A stretch of DNA of 13,946 bases from an uncultured Peptococcaceae bacterium (GCA_913064925.1 CAJYBN010000057.1:1-13946), one strand, 5' to 3'; counted from the first letter of the stretch, positions 1 to 7,303 are shown. A program made the numbers and translations. The notes: generated by a model not told the origin, from the letters alone.

Positions 1-567
1 GGAGACTGACTTAAGCGGCGACATCAGCCTGGACGAAGACAACCGCACGCCGGCGGTGAACCGGCCCAGGTATTTGAATACCAAGTCCTGGCCGCGCACG
101 TCCCACGACCCGTAGCCGGGGCTGAAGCGCCGGGTGATATTATAACCGCGGGCCGCGGCCCACTCGGCCAGGTCCGCGTTGATCGCGTCCGCGATGGCCT
201 CGGCGGCAACCGAGCCGATGGCGTCCAGTATAACCCCGCGTGCACCTTCGCCCTGTTTAAAGAATTTGTTTACCTGCTCTTCCAGTTTCTTGCCGATGGT
301 GCAGATGCCGAACGCCACCAGCCCGGCATCCCGAAAGATGCCGTACCTGCGCAGGGGAGCGGCATCCAGTATACAGTAAAGCCCGCGCGGGTTAATTAGC
401 GAGCGGGCCCGCTCTTCCTCCTGCTCCAGCAGAGCCCGGATTTTCCCGCGCAGCTTGCCGTGCCCCGGTTTATATCCCAGGTAACGCAGAACTTCCCACC
501 GGTCTATGGGCAGCACATCGCCGGGTACGGTAATAAGGCTGCTTTGATACAGATACTGTTTCTCCAT
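1..567 (-). CDS. MetH reactivation-domain-like protein, putative corrinoid reactivase (partial, 3' end outside window)
   Basis: The visible 189 codons start at an ATG that directly abuts the TAA of the upstream corrinoid gene. The ribosome binding site, GGAGG, lies inside that gene's last codons, so the two are probably translationally coupled. The protein resembles stand-alone 'vitamin B12-dependent methionine synthase activation domain' proteins: a central helical part (FGICTIGKKLEEQV) leads to RRFSPGYGSWDV, the SAM-binding type RxxPGYG motif of the MetH C-terminal domain, and the last visible residues LMSPLKSVS match the typical end of that domain. The domain normally binds SAM and reductively remethylates cob(II)alamin to methyl-Co(III). 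Next to a free corrinoid protein, it most likely reactivates oxidised corrinoid in place of a RamA-type iron-sulfur activase; that role is inferred. The end of the gene lies beyond position 1. Confidence 0.75.
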   Translation of the reverse strand, partial: MEKQYLYQSSLITVPGDVLPIDRWEVLRYLGYKPGHGKLRGKIRALLEQEEERARSLINPRGLYCILDAAPLRRYGIFRDAGLVAFGICTIGKKLEEQVNKFFKQGEGARGVILDAIGSVAAEAIADAINADLAEWAAARGYNITRRFSPGYGSWDVRGQDLVFKYLGRFTAGVRLSSSRLMSPLKSVS

Positions 568-1206
568 TTAATTTCCCTCCATAACGGAACGCGCCAGCTC
601 CACGGCTTCGATGGCGTTGTCGGCGTAATAGTCGGCGCCGATTTCCGCGGCAAATTCCTCCGTTACCGGCGCTCCCCCGACGATGATTTTATAAGACCGG
701 TTCGGGTTCTTATCCCGCAGGTAAGCCACGGTTTTGGACATCTGGGACATGGTGGTGGTAAGCAGCGCGGAAAGGCCGAGAAAATCCGGTTTATATTTTT
801 CCACCGCCTCGGCGAACCTTTCCGGCGCCACATCCACTCCGAGGTCCACCACGTCGAAACCGTTGGCGGTGAACATCATGCTGACCAGGTTCTTGCCCAG
901 GTCGTGCACGTCGCCCGCTACCGTGCCGATAACCAGGCTGCCGCGCAGCTTGCGTCCACCGGCGGTGAACAGGGGTTTCAGCTTATCCATGCCGCACTGC
1001 AGGCACTTGGCCGACATCATCACTTCGGGTATGAACATTTCGTTGCGCCCGAACTTCTCCCCCACCACTTCGATGCCGGACATCAACCCGTTGTCCAGCA
1101 GGTCGTTGGCCCGGTAGCCCTCCTTCAGGGCGCGAGAAATAATGGATTCAACTTTATTCGGATCGCCGTTTTGCACGGCTGTGCTTAATTCTTTGTAATA
1201 ATCCAT
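568..1206 (-). CDS. Corrinoid (cobalamin-binding) protein, MtxC/MttC family, copy 1
   Basis: A 212-residue protein with the two-domain layout of small methyltransferase corrinoid proteins. An N-terminal four-helix cap (about residues 1-85, with GLMSGIEVVGEKFGRNEMFIPEVMMSA) is followed by a Rossmann-like B12 domain. The cobalt-ligand motif DVHDLG sits at residues 99-104 with His101 as predicted lower ligand, followed by GLSALLTTTM and the nucleotide-tail motif GGAPVT. It starts at ATG with GGAGG a few bases upstream. The gene lies 19 nt after the pterin methyltransferase and directly before the MetH-activation-like gene, so these three probably form the module that moves a methyl group to or from tetrahydrofolate and repairs the cofactor. 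Substrate specificity cannot be read from this subunit. Confidence 0.93.
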   Translation of the reverse strand: MDYYKELSTAVQNGDPNKVESIISRALKEGYRANDLLDNGLMSGIEVVGEKFGRNEMFIPEVMMSAKCLQCGMDKLKPLFTAGGRKLRGSLVIGTVAGDVHDLGKNLVSMMFTANGFDVVDLGVDVAPERFAEAVEKYKPDFLGLSALLTTTMSQMSKTVAYLRDKNPNRSYKIIVGGAPVTEEFAAEIGADYYADNAIEAVELARSVMEGN

Positions 1207-1225
1207 AACACCCCTCCGGTTGTTG

Positions 1226-2035
1226 TTATTGCCCTTCGTCCAGTAAACCCTTGCGGTAAGCGCGCAAAAGCTGCATGCACATTTCGTCCCTGCCCAGCAG
1301 CGCCTCGGCCGCCAGCAGGCTGCCCATCATCCCGCCGTCCAGCGGGTTCAGCAGCACCGCGTCCAGGCCCTCCCGGGCGGCCAGCACCAGGAACGCCCGG
1401 TTGATCAGTTGCCTCTTGGGCAGGCCGTAAGAAACATTGCTGAGCCCCATGATGCTTTTTACTTCCGGGATTTGCTTAATGCCCCGCAGCGTTTCCAGAG
1501 TGATGCCCGGATTGCGGTGATCCACCCCCAGCGGCAACACCAGCGGGTCGAAGTACAGCCTGGCGGCGTCTATCCCCGCCGCGGCGGCTTTGTCAACGAT
1601 CACGCGGCACACGTCCAGCCTCTCTTCTGCAGTGGCTGGTATACCGCTGTCCGTTACCGGCAGTGCCGCCAGCGGCCCGCCGTAACCGGCGGCGATGTCC
1701 AGGAAAGGCTCCAGGCGTTCCTTTTCCGCGCTCACCGAGTTAATCATGGCTTCACCGCGATGCGCCTCCAGCCCGGCCTGCAGGGCCGCAGCGCTGGTGG
1801 TATCGATGGCTATAGGCAGGTCCACCGCCGCCTGTACGGTTTCCACCGCCCAGGCCATGTCTTCGGCTTCCTGGTTTTCATCACCCCGGCCGGTGGAAAC
1901 GTTGACATCCAGGTAATGGGCGCCTTTGGCCGCCTGGCGCCGGGCCAGGTCCTGCAGGTACCCGGCGTCGCGCTCCATGACGGCCCGGCGCACCGGCTTG
2001 ATGGAAGCGTTTATCAGCTCGCCGACGATAATTAT
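1226..2035 (-). CDS. Pterin-binding methyltransferase, MtrH/AcsE/MtgA-like (methyl-corrinoid : tetrahydrofolate), probable ATA start
   Basis: A TIM-barrel pterin-binding family protein. Visible hallmarks are the N-terminal IIVGELINAS strand, DVNVSTG, the substrate-pocket segment IDTTSA, MINSVSAE, FDPLVLPLG and GLSNVSYGLP; these are shared by AcsE, MtgA and the pterin module of MetH. The likely reaction is methyl transfer between the neighbouring methyl-corrinoid protein and tetrahydrofolate. The start is unusual. A strong AGGAGGTG (2043-2050 on the complement) lies 7 nt before an in-frame ATA at 2033-2035, exactly where family members usually begin (Met-Ile-Ile-Val-Gly-Glu). The only upstream canonical start is a TTG at 2086 without a convincing ribosome binding site; it would add 17 residues (PKEQPRRCC and flanks) unlike the family. 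The ATA start gives 269 residues, the TTG start 286. Function is well supported, the start less so. Confidence 0.9.
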   Translation of the reverse strand: MIIVGELINASIKPVRRAVMERDAGYLQDLARRQAAKGAHYLDVNVSTGRGDENQEAEDMAWAVETVQAAVDLPIAIDTTSAAALQAGLEAHRGEAMINSVSAEKERLEPFLDIAAGYGGPLAALPVTDSGIPATAEERLDVCRVIVDKAAAAGIDAARLYFDPLVLPLGVDHRNPGITLETLRGIKQIPEVKSIMGLSNVSYGLPKRQLINRAFLVLAAREGLDAVLLNPLDGGMMGSLLAAEALLGRDEMCMQLLRAYRKGLLDEGQ

Positions 2036-2130
2036 GGAGCAGCACCTCCTCGGTTGTTCTTTGGGCTTGGTAATAATGTTTTTCAAGCCGCCGTTGAACC
2101 GTTTATATTCTGCCCAGCAACTGTGTTATG

Positions 2131-2345
2131 GCCCGGTGCTTCGTCCCGGCTCGCTCATGGCTCCCGCGCCGACGGCACCGCGGCTCGTTTCGGGCGAAAC
2201 CGGACCGTCCTCAATTCACCATCCGTGGTTCAGTTCGAACTCTCGCGAACGTCCTGTTCGCTCGTCCGGTTTCGCAGCCTCACTTCGCCGGGTGCCGTTA
2301 CCGGCGCTCCCGCAAATCGCATCGCCCGGGACGGGCGCACCGGGC
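2131..2345. repeat. 215-nt imperfect long palindrome / structured element inside the methyltransferase locus
   Basis: This fills most of the 353-nt gap between the second mttB-like gene and the pterin methyltransferase; I see no gene in it. Nested complementary arms are visible: GCCCGGTGC (2131-2139) with GCACCGGGC (2337-2345); GTCCCGG (2143-2149) with CCGGGAC (2326-2332); GCGCC (2166-2170) with GGCGC (2303-2307); ACGGCACC (2172-2179) with GGTGCCGT (2291-2298); and a perfect 12-bp pair GCGAAACCGGAC (2194-2205) with GTCCGGTTTCGC (2264-2275). The tip carries the palindrome GTTCGAAC (2233-2240) and a hairpin GCGAAC-GTCCT-GTTCGC (2245-2261). The plus strand continues into TTTTT (2346-2350), as after an intrinsic terminator. 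It could be a dispersed palindromic repeat or MITE, an intra-operon processing/stability structure, or a plus-strand noncoding RNA. Confidence 0.75.
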
Positions 2346-2388
2346 TTTTTCTCCACTCTTTGCTATCCAGCGGCATGGGCATTTGCCC

Positions 2389-3834
2389 TTAATCTATCCT
2401 TAACGCGGGAAACTCTTTGCGCAGCGTGTTGAGCACGTCTTCTTCGATGGGTACCGGCCGGTGTCCGGACAGTATTTCCCGGGCCACGGCCCGCGCCCGC
2501 TGGGCGGCGTCCAGGGAACCTTCCTTTTCCCAGGCTTTGCGGTTCTGCCGGTCCCCCACGCGGGGCTGGAAGAATTCCGTCCGGCAGTGCCGCATGGTGT
2601 GCATATTGGCCAGGAAGTTGCCCCCCGAGCCCACCTCGCGGATAACGTGCTCGGCCAGGGTTTCCTCGTTCACCTCGATTCCCCGCACCGCCCGCATGCA
2701 GATGCCGATGATCTCGTCGTCTATGACCATTTGCTCGTAGGAGGCGGTGGTGCAGAATTCCAGGAACCCCGCCGCGTCATGGATGAAGTTGGCGCCGGCC
2801 AGGGCCGCCAGCATGGCCGTGGCCATTTTCTCGTAACCCGCCTGCACGTCGGGAATCTTGGCGTCGGACATACCCGCCGTGGCGTAAATGGGTATCCGGT
2901 AATACTGCGCCATCTGGGCGCAGGCGGCGTTGATCAGCCCCATTTCCACGTTGCCGGACAGGTACGACCCGGTCTTCATGTCCATGGCCGTGGCCACGGT
3001 GCCCAAGATGGTGGGAGTCCCCCGGTTGACCAGCTGGGCCAGCACCAGCCCGGCCAGGCTTTCGGCGTTGGAAATGGCCACGGTGCCGGCCAGGGTGCAC
3101 GGGCCTGTCGCCCCGGCCAGCGGCTCGGCCGGGCATACCACCGGTATTCCCCGGCGGGCCACCTCCATGAGCAGGCCGGCGTATGTAGCGTCCATCAGCA
3201 GCGGGCTCATCACGCAGGTGACCATGGAAATTATGGGCCTGGCCCGGAGTTTTTCCGGCCCCCCGCTGATTTCTTCCGCCATCCTGATCACCCCGCGCAC
3301 GCCCTCGGTGGTGTAAACGCCGCCCATGATGTGCTTGGTGGTGTTGGAAAGGGCCGCGAAGAACCGGTTGACGTCCACCTCCTCCACCGGCAGGTCGTTG
3401 GGGTACACGGGCAGCATGTAAAAGTGCACGTTGTCCAAAGCGTCCACCAGGCGGGCCAGGTCCCGCACGTCCTGCAGCGTGGAGGGGCGCCTGGCGCCGG
3501 TTTCCAGGTCCAGCACGTTCAGCACGGTGCCGCCGGTGCCCAGGTAGGTGCGCTTGCCCTCCAGCACCAGGTCGTGCTTTTCTTCCCTGCCGCACAGTAC
3601 TACCCTGGACGGGGCCGCATCGATGGCATCTTCCAGCATGGAACGCGGTATGCGCACCATCATTTCCTGCCGGTCCACTTCCGCCCCGCCCCGGGCGAAT
3701 TCCTCCAAGGCCTCCCGGCTGTTCACCTTGATGCCGGGATCCCTCAGCAAGCGCACGCTGACCTCGTGTATCGCTTGTATGTCTTCGTCCTGTAAAGGCC
3801 TGTACTGGCCGGCTTCCAATCCTTTTAAAACTAT
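2389..3834 (-). CDS. MttB-superfamily (trimethylamine methyltransferase-like) corrinoid methyltransferase, non-pyrrolysine, copy 1; probable ATA start
   Basis: A full-length (about 481 residues) TIM-barrel methyltransferase of the MttB superfamily. Diagnostic segments include KGLEAGQYRPL at the N terminus, NRFFAALSNTTKHIMGG, the GATGPCTLAG / NAESLAG / LAQLVN core, GMSDAKIPDVQAGYEK (about residues 321-336) and EQMVIDDEI. Characterised members move a methyl group from quaternary or tertiary amines (glycine betaine, carnitine, proline betaine, TMA) to a corrinoid protein. No in-frame UAG occurs, so it is not a pyrrolysine enzyme; the substrate is unknown. An AGGAGG lies 8 nt before an in-frame ATA (3832-3834) that begins the conserved I-V-L-K-G-L-E-A-G-Q-Y stretch. 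The only canonical start, TTG at 3819, sits within that conserved stretch and has no usable ribosome binding site. The gene follows the SAM methyltransferase by 25 nt. Confidence 0.93.
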   Translation of the reverse strand: MVLKGLEAGQYRPLQDEDIQAIHEVSVRLLRDPGIKVNSREALEEFARGGAEVDRQEMMVRIPRSMLEDAIDAAPSRVVLCGREEKHDLVLEGKRTYLGTGGTVLNVLDLETGARRPSTLQDVRDLARLVDALDNVHFYMLPVYPNDLPVEEVDVNRFFAALSNTTKHIMGGVYTTEGVRGVIRMAEEISGGPEKLRARPIISMVTCVMSPLLMDATYAGLLMEVARRGIPVVCPAEPLAGATGPCTLAGTVAISNAESLAGLVLAQLVNRGTPTILGTVATAMDMKTGSYLSGNVEMGLINAACAQMAQYYRIPIYATAGMSDAKIPDVQAGYEKMATAMLAALAGANFIHDAAGFLEFCTTASYEQMVIDDEIIGICMRAVRGIEVNEETLAEHVIREVGSGGNFLANMHTMRHCRTEFFQPRVGDRQNRKAWEKEGSLDAAQRARAVAREILSGHRPVPIEEDVLNTLRKEFPALRID

Positions 3835-3859
3835 GGCAAACTCCTCCTTCCGGTTGATG

Positions 3860-5059
3860 TCATTCCACCCGCAGCACGGCCACGATGCCGTGCGCCATGC
3901 CCTCGCCCCGCTGCAGGACCATTTCCAGGTTCCGCAGCTGGTAGGCCAGCTGCGGCTCGATAATGTTGGCCCGCGGGTCCTCCAGCGGCAGGGAGGCGGT
4001 TCCTGCGACCAGCGAGCGCATCAACTCGGCCGCCTGCCGCACAGGGGGGGTGGCAGCGGGGGAAAGCCCGGGAGCGGCCCCGGACAGCAGCTGCGCGGTG
4101 TATTCCACCAGGTCGTTCCAGGCCTCGGCCGCCGCCCGGAAGTACTCGTTGGCGCGGTGGAAACCTTCTCGCGGCAGGTATTCTACCCTTAGCTCCCGCA
4201 GGTCGGTGCGCCGGCCGGGCTCCCACAGTGAATTCACCGCCCGGCGCAGCGCCTGGGGGTGACGGTGGTAATCGGCCGTTTCCATGTGCCGGCCCACGAA
4301 CACCGAGCGGTCGAAAATTTCCAGCACCCGGATGGGCCGCCCGGCATCCCGCTCGGCCCGGTCCACCAGTTCCAAGATTGTGCTTTTATCCATCAAGCGC
4401 AAGGGGAACTTCTCCAGCTGCGTGCTGGAGCGCTCCTCCTCATCCAGCAGGTAAGAAACGACATAGTCCATGAAATGATCTGCCGGCAGCTGTTCGAGCC
4501 ACAAGTCCTGCCATTCGTATGAATAACAACCCAACCAGTCGGCCACCATGACGGCACCGCTGCCGCCGTGCCTGGCGGCGTCGGCTATGATGCGCACCGA
4601 TTCGGCGTCGCGGCAGTGCGAAAGGGTCCCGTAGGTGGTCAGGTACAGGTGGTAGGGCGGCTCGCCCTCTTCCACCGGCAACCCCCGGCTGAAATCCCCC
4701 TGGCGGAAGGTGACGTTGCCGTGCTTGCGGTAAATGCTGCGCCCCTGCTCCAGCAAGTGGGGGTTGATTTCCACGCCGGTATACCGCTCTATTTTATCGC
4801 CGGGCAGCACGCGGTTGTCGGGCCGCGGCGGGTCCGCTCCGGGCGCGGTCATGCCTGTAAGCAGCTCGTAACCGTCGCCGCTGCCGCAGCCCAGGTCCAG
4901 CACCCTTATCTTCCCTTCCGGCAGGTACCTGCTGATAAATCGCCGGGTCACCTCGTCCTCCCAGAAGCGGCGCACGTTGTCGTACTTGCCGCGCAGGCCG
5001 GTGGGCTTGCCGTACAGCCCCGTGTGGAATGCTTGGGAATATGCCTTGGTTACGTCCAT
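3860..5059 (-). CDS. Class I SAM-dependent methyltransferase, substrate unknown, embedded in corrinoid operon
   Basis: A 399-residue protein with a Rossmann-fold SAM-binding domain in its first half. Motif I VLDLGCGSGDG is at residues 53-63, the acidic ribose-binding position is in YTGVEINP (about 93-100), and GDF is at 121-123. The C-terminal half (about residues 230-399) is largely helical, with no motif I recognise. It starts at ATG with GGGGAG upstream, 1 nt after the stop of the corrinoid gene, so it is almost certainly co-translated with it. Corrinoid demethylation pathways do not normally need a separate SAM methyltransferase. It might methylate the substrate or product of the MttB proteins, a protein side chain in the complex, or a small molecule used as carrier; none of these can be chosen from sequence. 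The class I fold assignment is firm. Confidence 0.85.
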   Translation of the reverse strand: MDVTKAYSQAFHTGLYGKPTGLRGKYDNVRRFWEDEVTRRFISRYLPEGKIRVLDLGCGSGDGYELLTGMTAPGADPPRPDNRVLPGDKIERYTGVEINPHLLEQGRSIYRKHGNVTFRQGDFSRGLPVEEGEPPYHLYLTTYGTLSHCRDAESVRIIADAARHGGSGAVMVADWLGCYSYEWQDLWLEQLPADHFMDYVVSYLLDEEERSSTQLEKFPLRLMDKSTILELVDRAERDAGRPIRVLEIFDRSVFVGRHMETADYHRHPQALRRAVNSLWEPGRRTDLRELRVEYLPREGFHRANEYFRAAAEAWNDLVEYTAQLLSGAAPGLSPAATPPVRQAAELMRSLVAGTASLPLEDPRANIIEPQLAYQLRNLEMVLQRGEGMAHGIVAVLRVE

Positions 5060-5060
5060 G

Positions 5061-5756
5061 TCACATGCTCCCCGCAGCCATTTTTTCGGCGGTGGCCACA
5101 GCGGCGAAAGCGTCCCGGCAGTGGGCGTCGGCCCCGATCTTGGCGGCGAATTCCGGTGAAGTGGGCGCCCCGCCGATGATGACCTTCACCTTGTCGCGCA
5201 GTCCCGCCGCCTCCAGTCCCTTGACGGTCTTCTCCATAAAGCGCATGGTGGTGTCCAGCAGCGCGGACAGGCCCACGAAGTTGGCTTCTTCCCGGCGCAC
5301 CGCCTCCACTATAGTTGCTGACGGCACGCTAATGCCCAGGTCCACCACCTGGAAACCGGCGCCCTTGAGCATGATGCCCACGATGTTTTTCCCGATATCG
5401 TGCTGGTCGTTCTCCACCGTGGCCAATACAAACTTGCCCCGCGGCTGCCGGCCTTCCTTCACCAGGTGCGGTTCCAGGATATCCATCACGGTACCCACGG
5501 CCTCGGCGGCGGCCAGCATGTCGGGGATGAAGTACTCTTTGCGCTCGAACTTTTCGCCCACCACCTGCATGCCCTCGCTTAGGCCCCGGAGCAGGATGTC
5601 CTGCAGCGGTACGCCCTTGTCCAGCGCTTCCCGCACCAATTCCTCCACTCCGGGCCGGCCGGTTAGCTCGTCTTCCAGGCCCTCGTCATCCTTGTTGCGT
5701 CTTCCCTGAATGACGTTATACCTTATGGCTTCAATCAACTCGTTATTTGTCGACAA
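5061..5756 (-). CDS. Corrinoid (cobalamin-binding) protein, MtxC/MttC family, copy 2; TTG start
   Basis: A 231-residue corrinoid protein: N-terminal cap with GLSEGMQVVGEKFERKEYFIPDMLAAAEA, then a B12 domain with DQHDIG at residues 117-122 (His119 predicted cobalt ligand), GLSALLDTTM and IIGGAPTSPEF. Compared with copy 1 it has an extra charged segment near residues 19-36 (RRNKDDEGLEDELTGRPG), within the first cap helices. The chosen start is TTG at 5756, preceded by GGAGG at a 7-nt gap. The more upstream GTG at 5780 would overlap the stop of the preceding mttB-like gene and lacks its own site. Its position between an MttB-like gene and the SAM methyltransferase marks it as the likely methyl acceptor of the 5780-7303 enzyme. 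Confidence 0.92.
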   Translation of the reverse strand: MSTNNELIEAIRYNVIQGRRNKDDEGLEDELTGRPGVEELVREALDKGVPLQDILLRGLSEGMQVVGEKFERKEYFIPDMLAAAEAVGTVMDILEPHLVKEGRQPRGKFVLATVENDQHDIGKNIVGIMLKGAGFQVVDLGISVPSATIVEAVRREEANFVGLSALLDTTMRFMEKTVKGLEAAGLRDKVKVIIGGAPTSPEFAAKIGADAHCRDAFAAVATAEKMAAGSM

Positions 5757-5779
5757 TTCTTTCCCTCCCGTCGTAAGCA

Positions 5780-7303
5780 CTACTTGAGGCGGTCCAAAAT
5801 GCCCGGCACCTCGTCGAATACGCGCTGCCGCACTTCCTCAGGCAGGCGCGGGGCCGGTTTGGCCAGCAGCTGCTCCGTGGCCTCCATGGCCCTGAGCATG
5901 GTTTCGTCGTACTCCTCGCCCCCCTCGAAGGGGTAGCCCATGTACAGGCGCCCCGAGTGGATGCGCTTGCGGGCATACCGGGCAAACAGCCGGTGCGGTG
6001 ACTGCATGACCTTGCGAATAACTTCCAGGTTATCGTTTATTGTTTCCGGGTCTATTTCCGGCGCTTCCATGACGGTCTTGACCATGCCGATGTGCTCGTT
6101 ATCGAGCACGGCCTGTTCAAAGCAGAAGGTTTGGGTTTCCTCCAGCAGGCCGAAAGCGTAGTGCAGCAAGTGCGGCCCGCTCATGGTGACGTACAGGTGG
6201 GAAAAGAATTTTTCCACCGCCGCCTGAATGCCGGGAACCTTGGCGTCCGCCACGCCGCCTGTGGAATAAACCGGCAGGCCGTAGTAGCGGGCCATTTGCA
6301 CGCAATCCACGTTGTACTGGTTGAACTCGGGTGCCCCGTACATGTCGTGCAGGTTATCCATGCGGGCGCGCACCGGCACGCTGCCGTAAATAACGGGGGC
6401 GCCGGGCCGGGCTAGCTGGCTTAAAACGACCGCGGCTAAAATTTCGGCGTTTATCTGCACCACCATACCCGCTTCGGCAACCGGCGCCGACGACCCGCCC
6501 TGCGGGCTGCTGGACAGCACCACCGGCAGGCCCCTTTCCACGGCGGCCAGCATCTTGCGCGTGGCGTCGTCAACCAGCTGCAGCGGGCTCTTGGTCAAAC
6601 AGGTAATAAAGGAAATGACCGGGTTGCGCCGCAGTTCCCCGGCACTGCCGGCCACGATTTCCGCCATGTGCACCACGTTGTCCATTTGCTCCAGTTCCGT
6701 CAGACCCGCCATGACGTGCTTGGTCATGTTGTCCAAGCAGGCGAAGAACTTATTGACGTCCTTGTTGTGCTCGGTTATGTCATCGTCCTGGATGTTGACC
6801 GGCCGAATGAAAAAATCCAAGTGTTCCAGCTGCTCTCCCAGGCGGGCAGCACGGCACAGGTCCTCCAACGTGCCGCGCTTTTTACCGTGCAGCGGGAAAA
6901 CCCTCTCCCGGGACGGGTCCTCCCGGGAAACAAATTTTTCCGCCCGGGTGGTTAAAATAAAATTGGTTTCCGAACCCGTACCGAAAAACACCCGGGGCTC
7001 GGCACCGTCCAAAACCAGAGCGTTTTCCGGGTTGCGCGCGCCCAGCACCACCCGCCGCGGCGCCGCCTCCAGGGCGTCCCGGACCATTTTTTCGGGAATT
7101 TTAACCCACCAGGCGCCGTTTTCCCCGCGGCGGCTCACGGCGGCACCGCCGCGGTCATACAATGCCGCAGCTTCCTCGTTCCATACCTCCACGCCGGGGT
7201 TCTGCAAAAGCTCCATGGAGCCCCGGTGAATTTGTTCCACCATTTCATTGTTCATGCGTAAATAAGGGTTTACCAAAATGCCCCGTCGAGTTGCAGTGCT
7301 CAT
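5780..7303 (-). CDS. MttB-superfamily corrinoid methyltransferase, non-pyrrolysine, copy 2 (first gene of the locus)
   Basis: A 507-residue MttB-superfamily protein with the same backbone as the downstream copy: NKFFACLDNMTKHVMAG, a core with GSSAPVAEAG, INAEILAAVVLSQLARPG, ARYYGLPVYSTGGVADAK, GIQAAVEKF and EQAVLDNEHIG. It differs from the other copy at many aligned positions (for example GGVADAKVPGIQ versus AGMSDAKIPDVQ) and has a longer middle (insert around SREDPSRERVFPLHGKKRG) and C terminus. The two are therefore paralogues probably acting on different substrates, not a recent duplication. It starts at ATG with GGGGGAG upstream. The reading frame is free of internal UAG and ends in TAG at full family length. 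It is the first gene downstream of the divergent intergenic region and is followed at 23 nt by its corrinoid protein. The substrate is unknown; quaternary amines are the family precedent. Confidence 0.93.
   Translation of the reverse strand: MSTATRRGILVNPYLRMNNEMVEQIHRGSMELLQNPGVEVWNEEAAALYDRGGAAVSRRGENGAWWVKIPEKMVRDALEAAPRRVVLGARNPENALVLDGAEPRVFFGTGSETNFILTTRAEKFVSREDPSRERVFPLHGKKRGTLEDLCRAARLGEQLEHLDFFIRPVNIQDDDITEHNKDVNKFFACLDNMTKHVMAGLTELEQMDNVVHMAEIVAGSAGELRRNPVISFITCLTKSPLQLVDDATRKMLAAVERGLPVVLSSSPQGGSSAPVAEAGMVVQINAEILAAVVLSQLARPGAPVIYGSVPVRARMDNLHDMYGAPEFNQYNVDCVQMARYYGLPVYSTGGVADAKVPGIQAAVEKFFSHLYVTMSGPHLLHYAFGLLEETQTFCFEQAVLDNEHIGMVKTVMEAPEIDPETINDNLEVIRKVMQSPHRLFARYARKRIHSGRLYMGYPFEGGEEYDETMLRAMEATEQLLAKPAPRLPEEVRQRVFDEVPGILDRLK

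Noticed and set aside
2461..3795. A 444-codon open frame on the plus strand antisense to the second mttB-like gene, and other long antisense frames (460-1188, 1409-2392, 6555-7229, 4568-5179)
   Set aside because: They mirror strongly coding minus-strand genes, give low-complexity His/Gly/Arg- or Ser/Arg-rich proteins and have no family match; they follow from GC-rich codon bias.
5780..5782. TAG at the end of the first mttB-like gene as a possible pyrrolysine codon
   Set aside because: The protein is already full length for the family, the pyrrolysine codon lies internally in MttB, and the frame past TAG runs into the ribosome binding site and start of the corrinoid gene.
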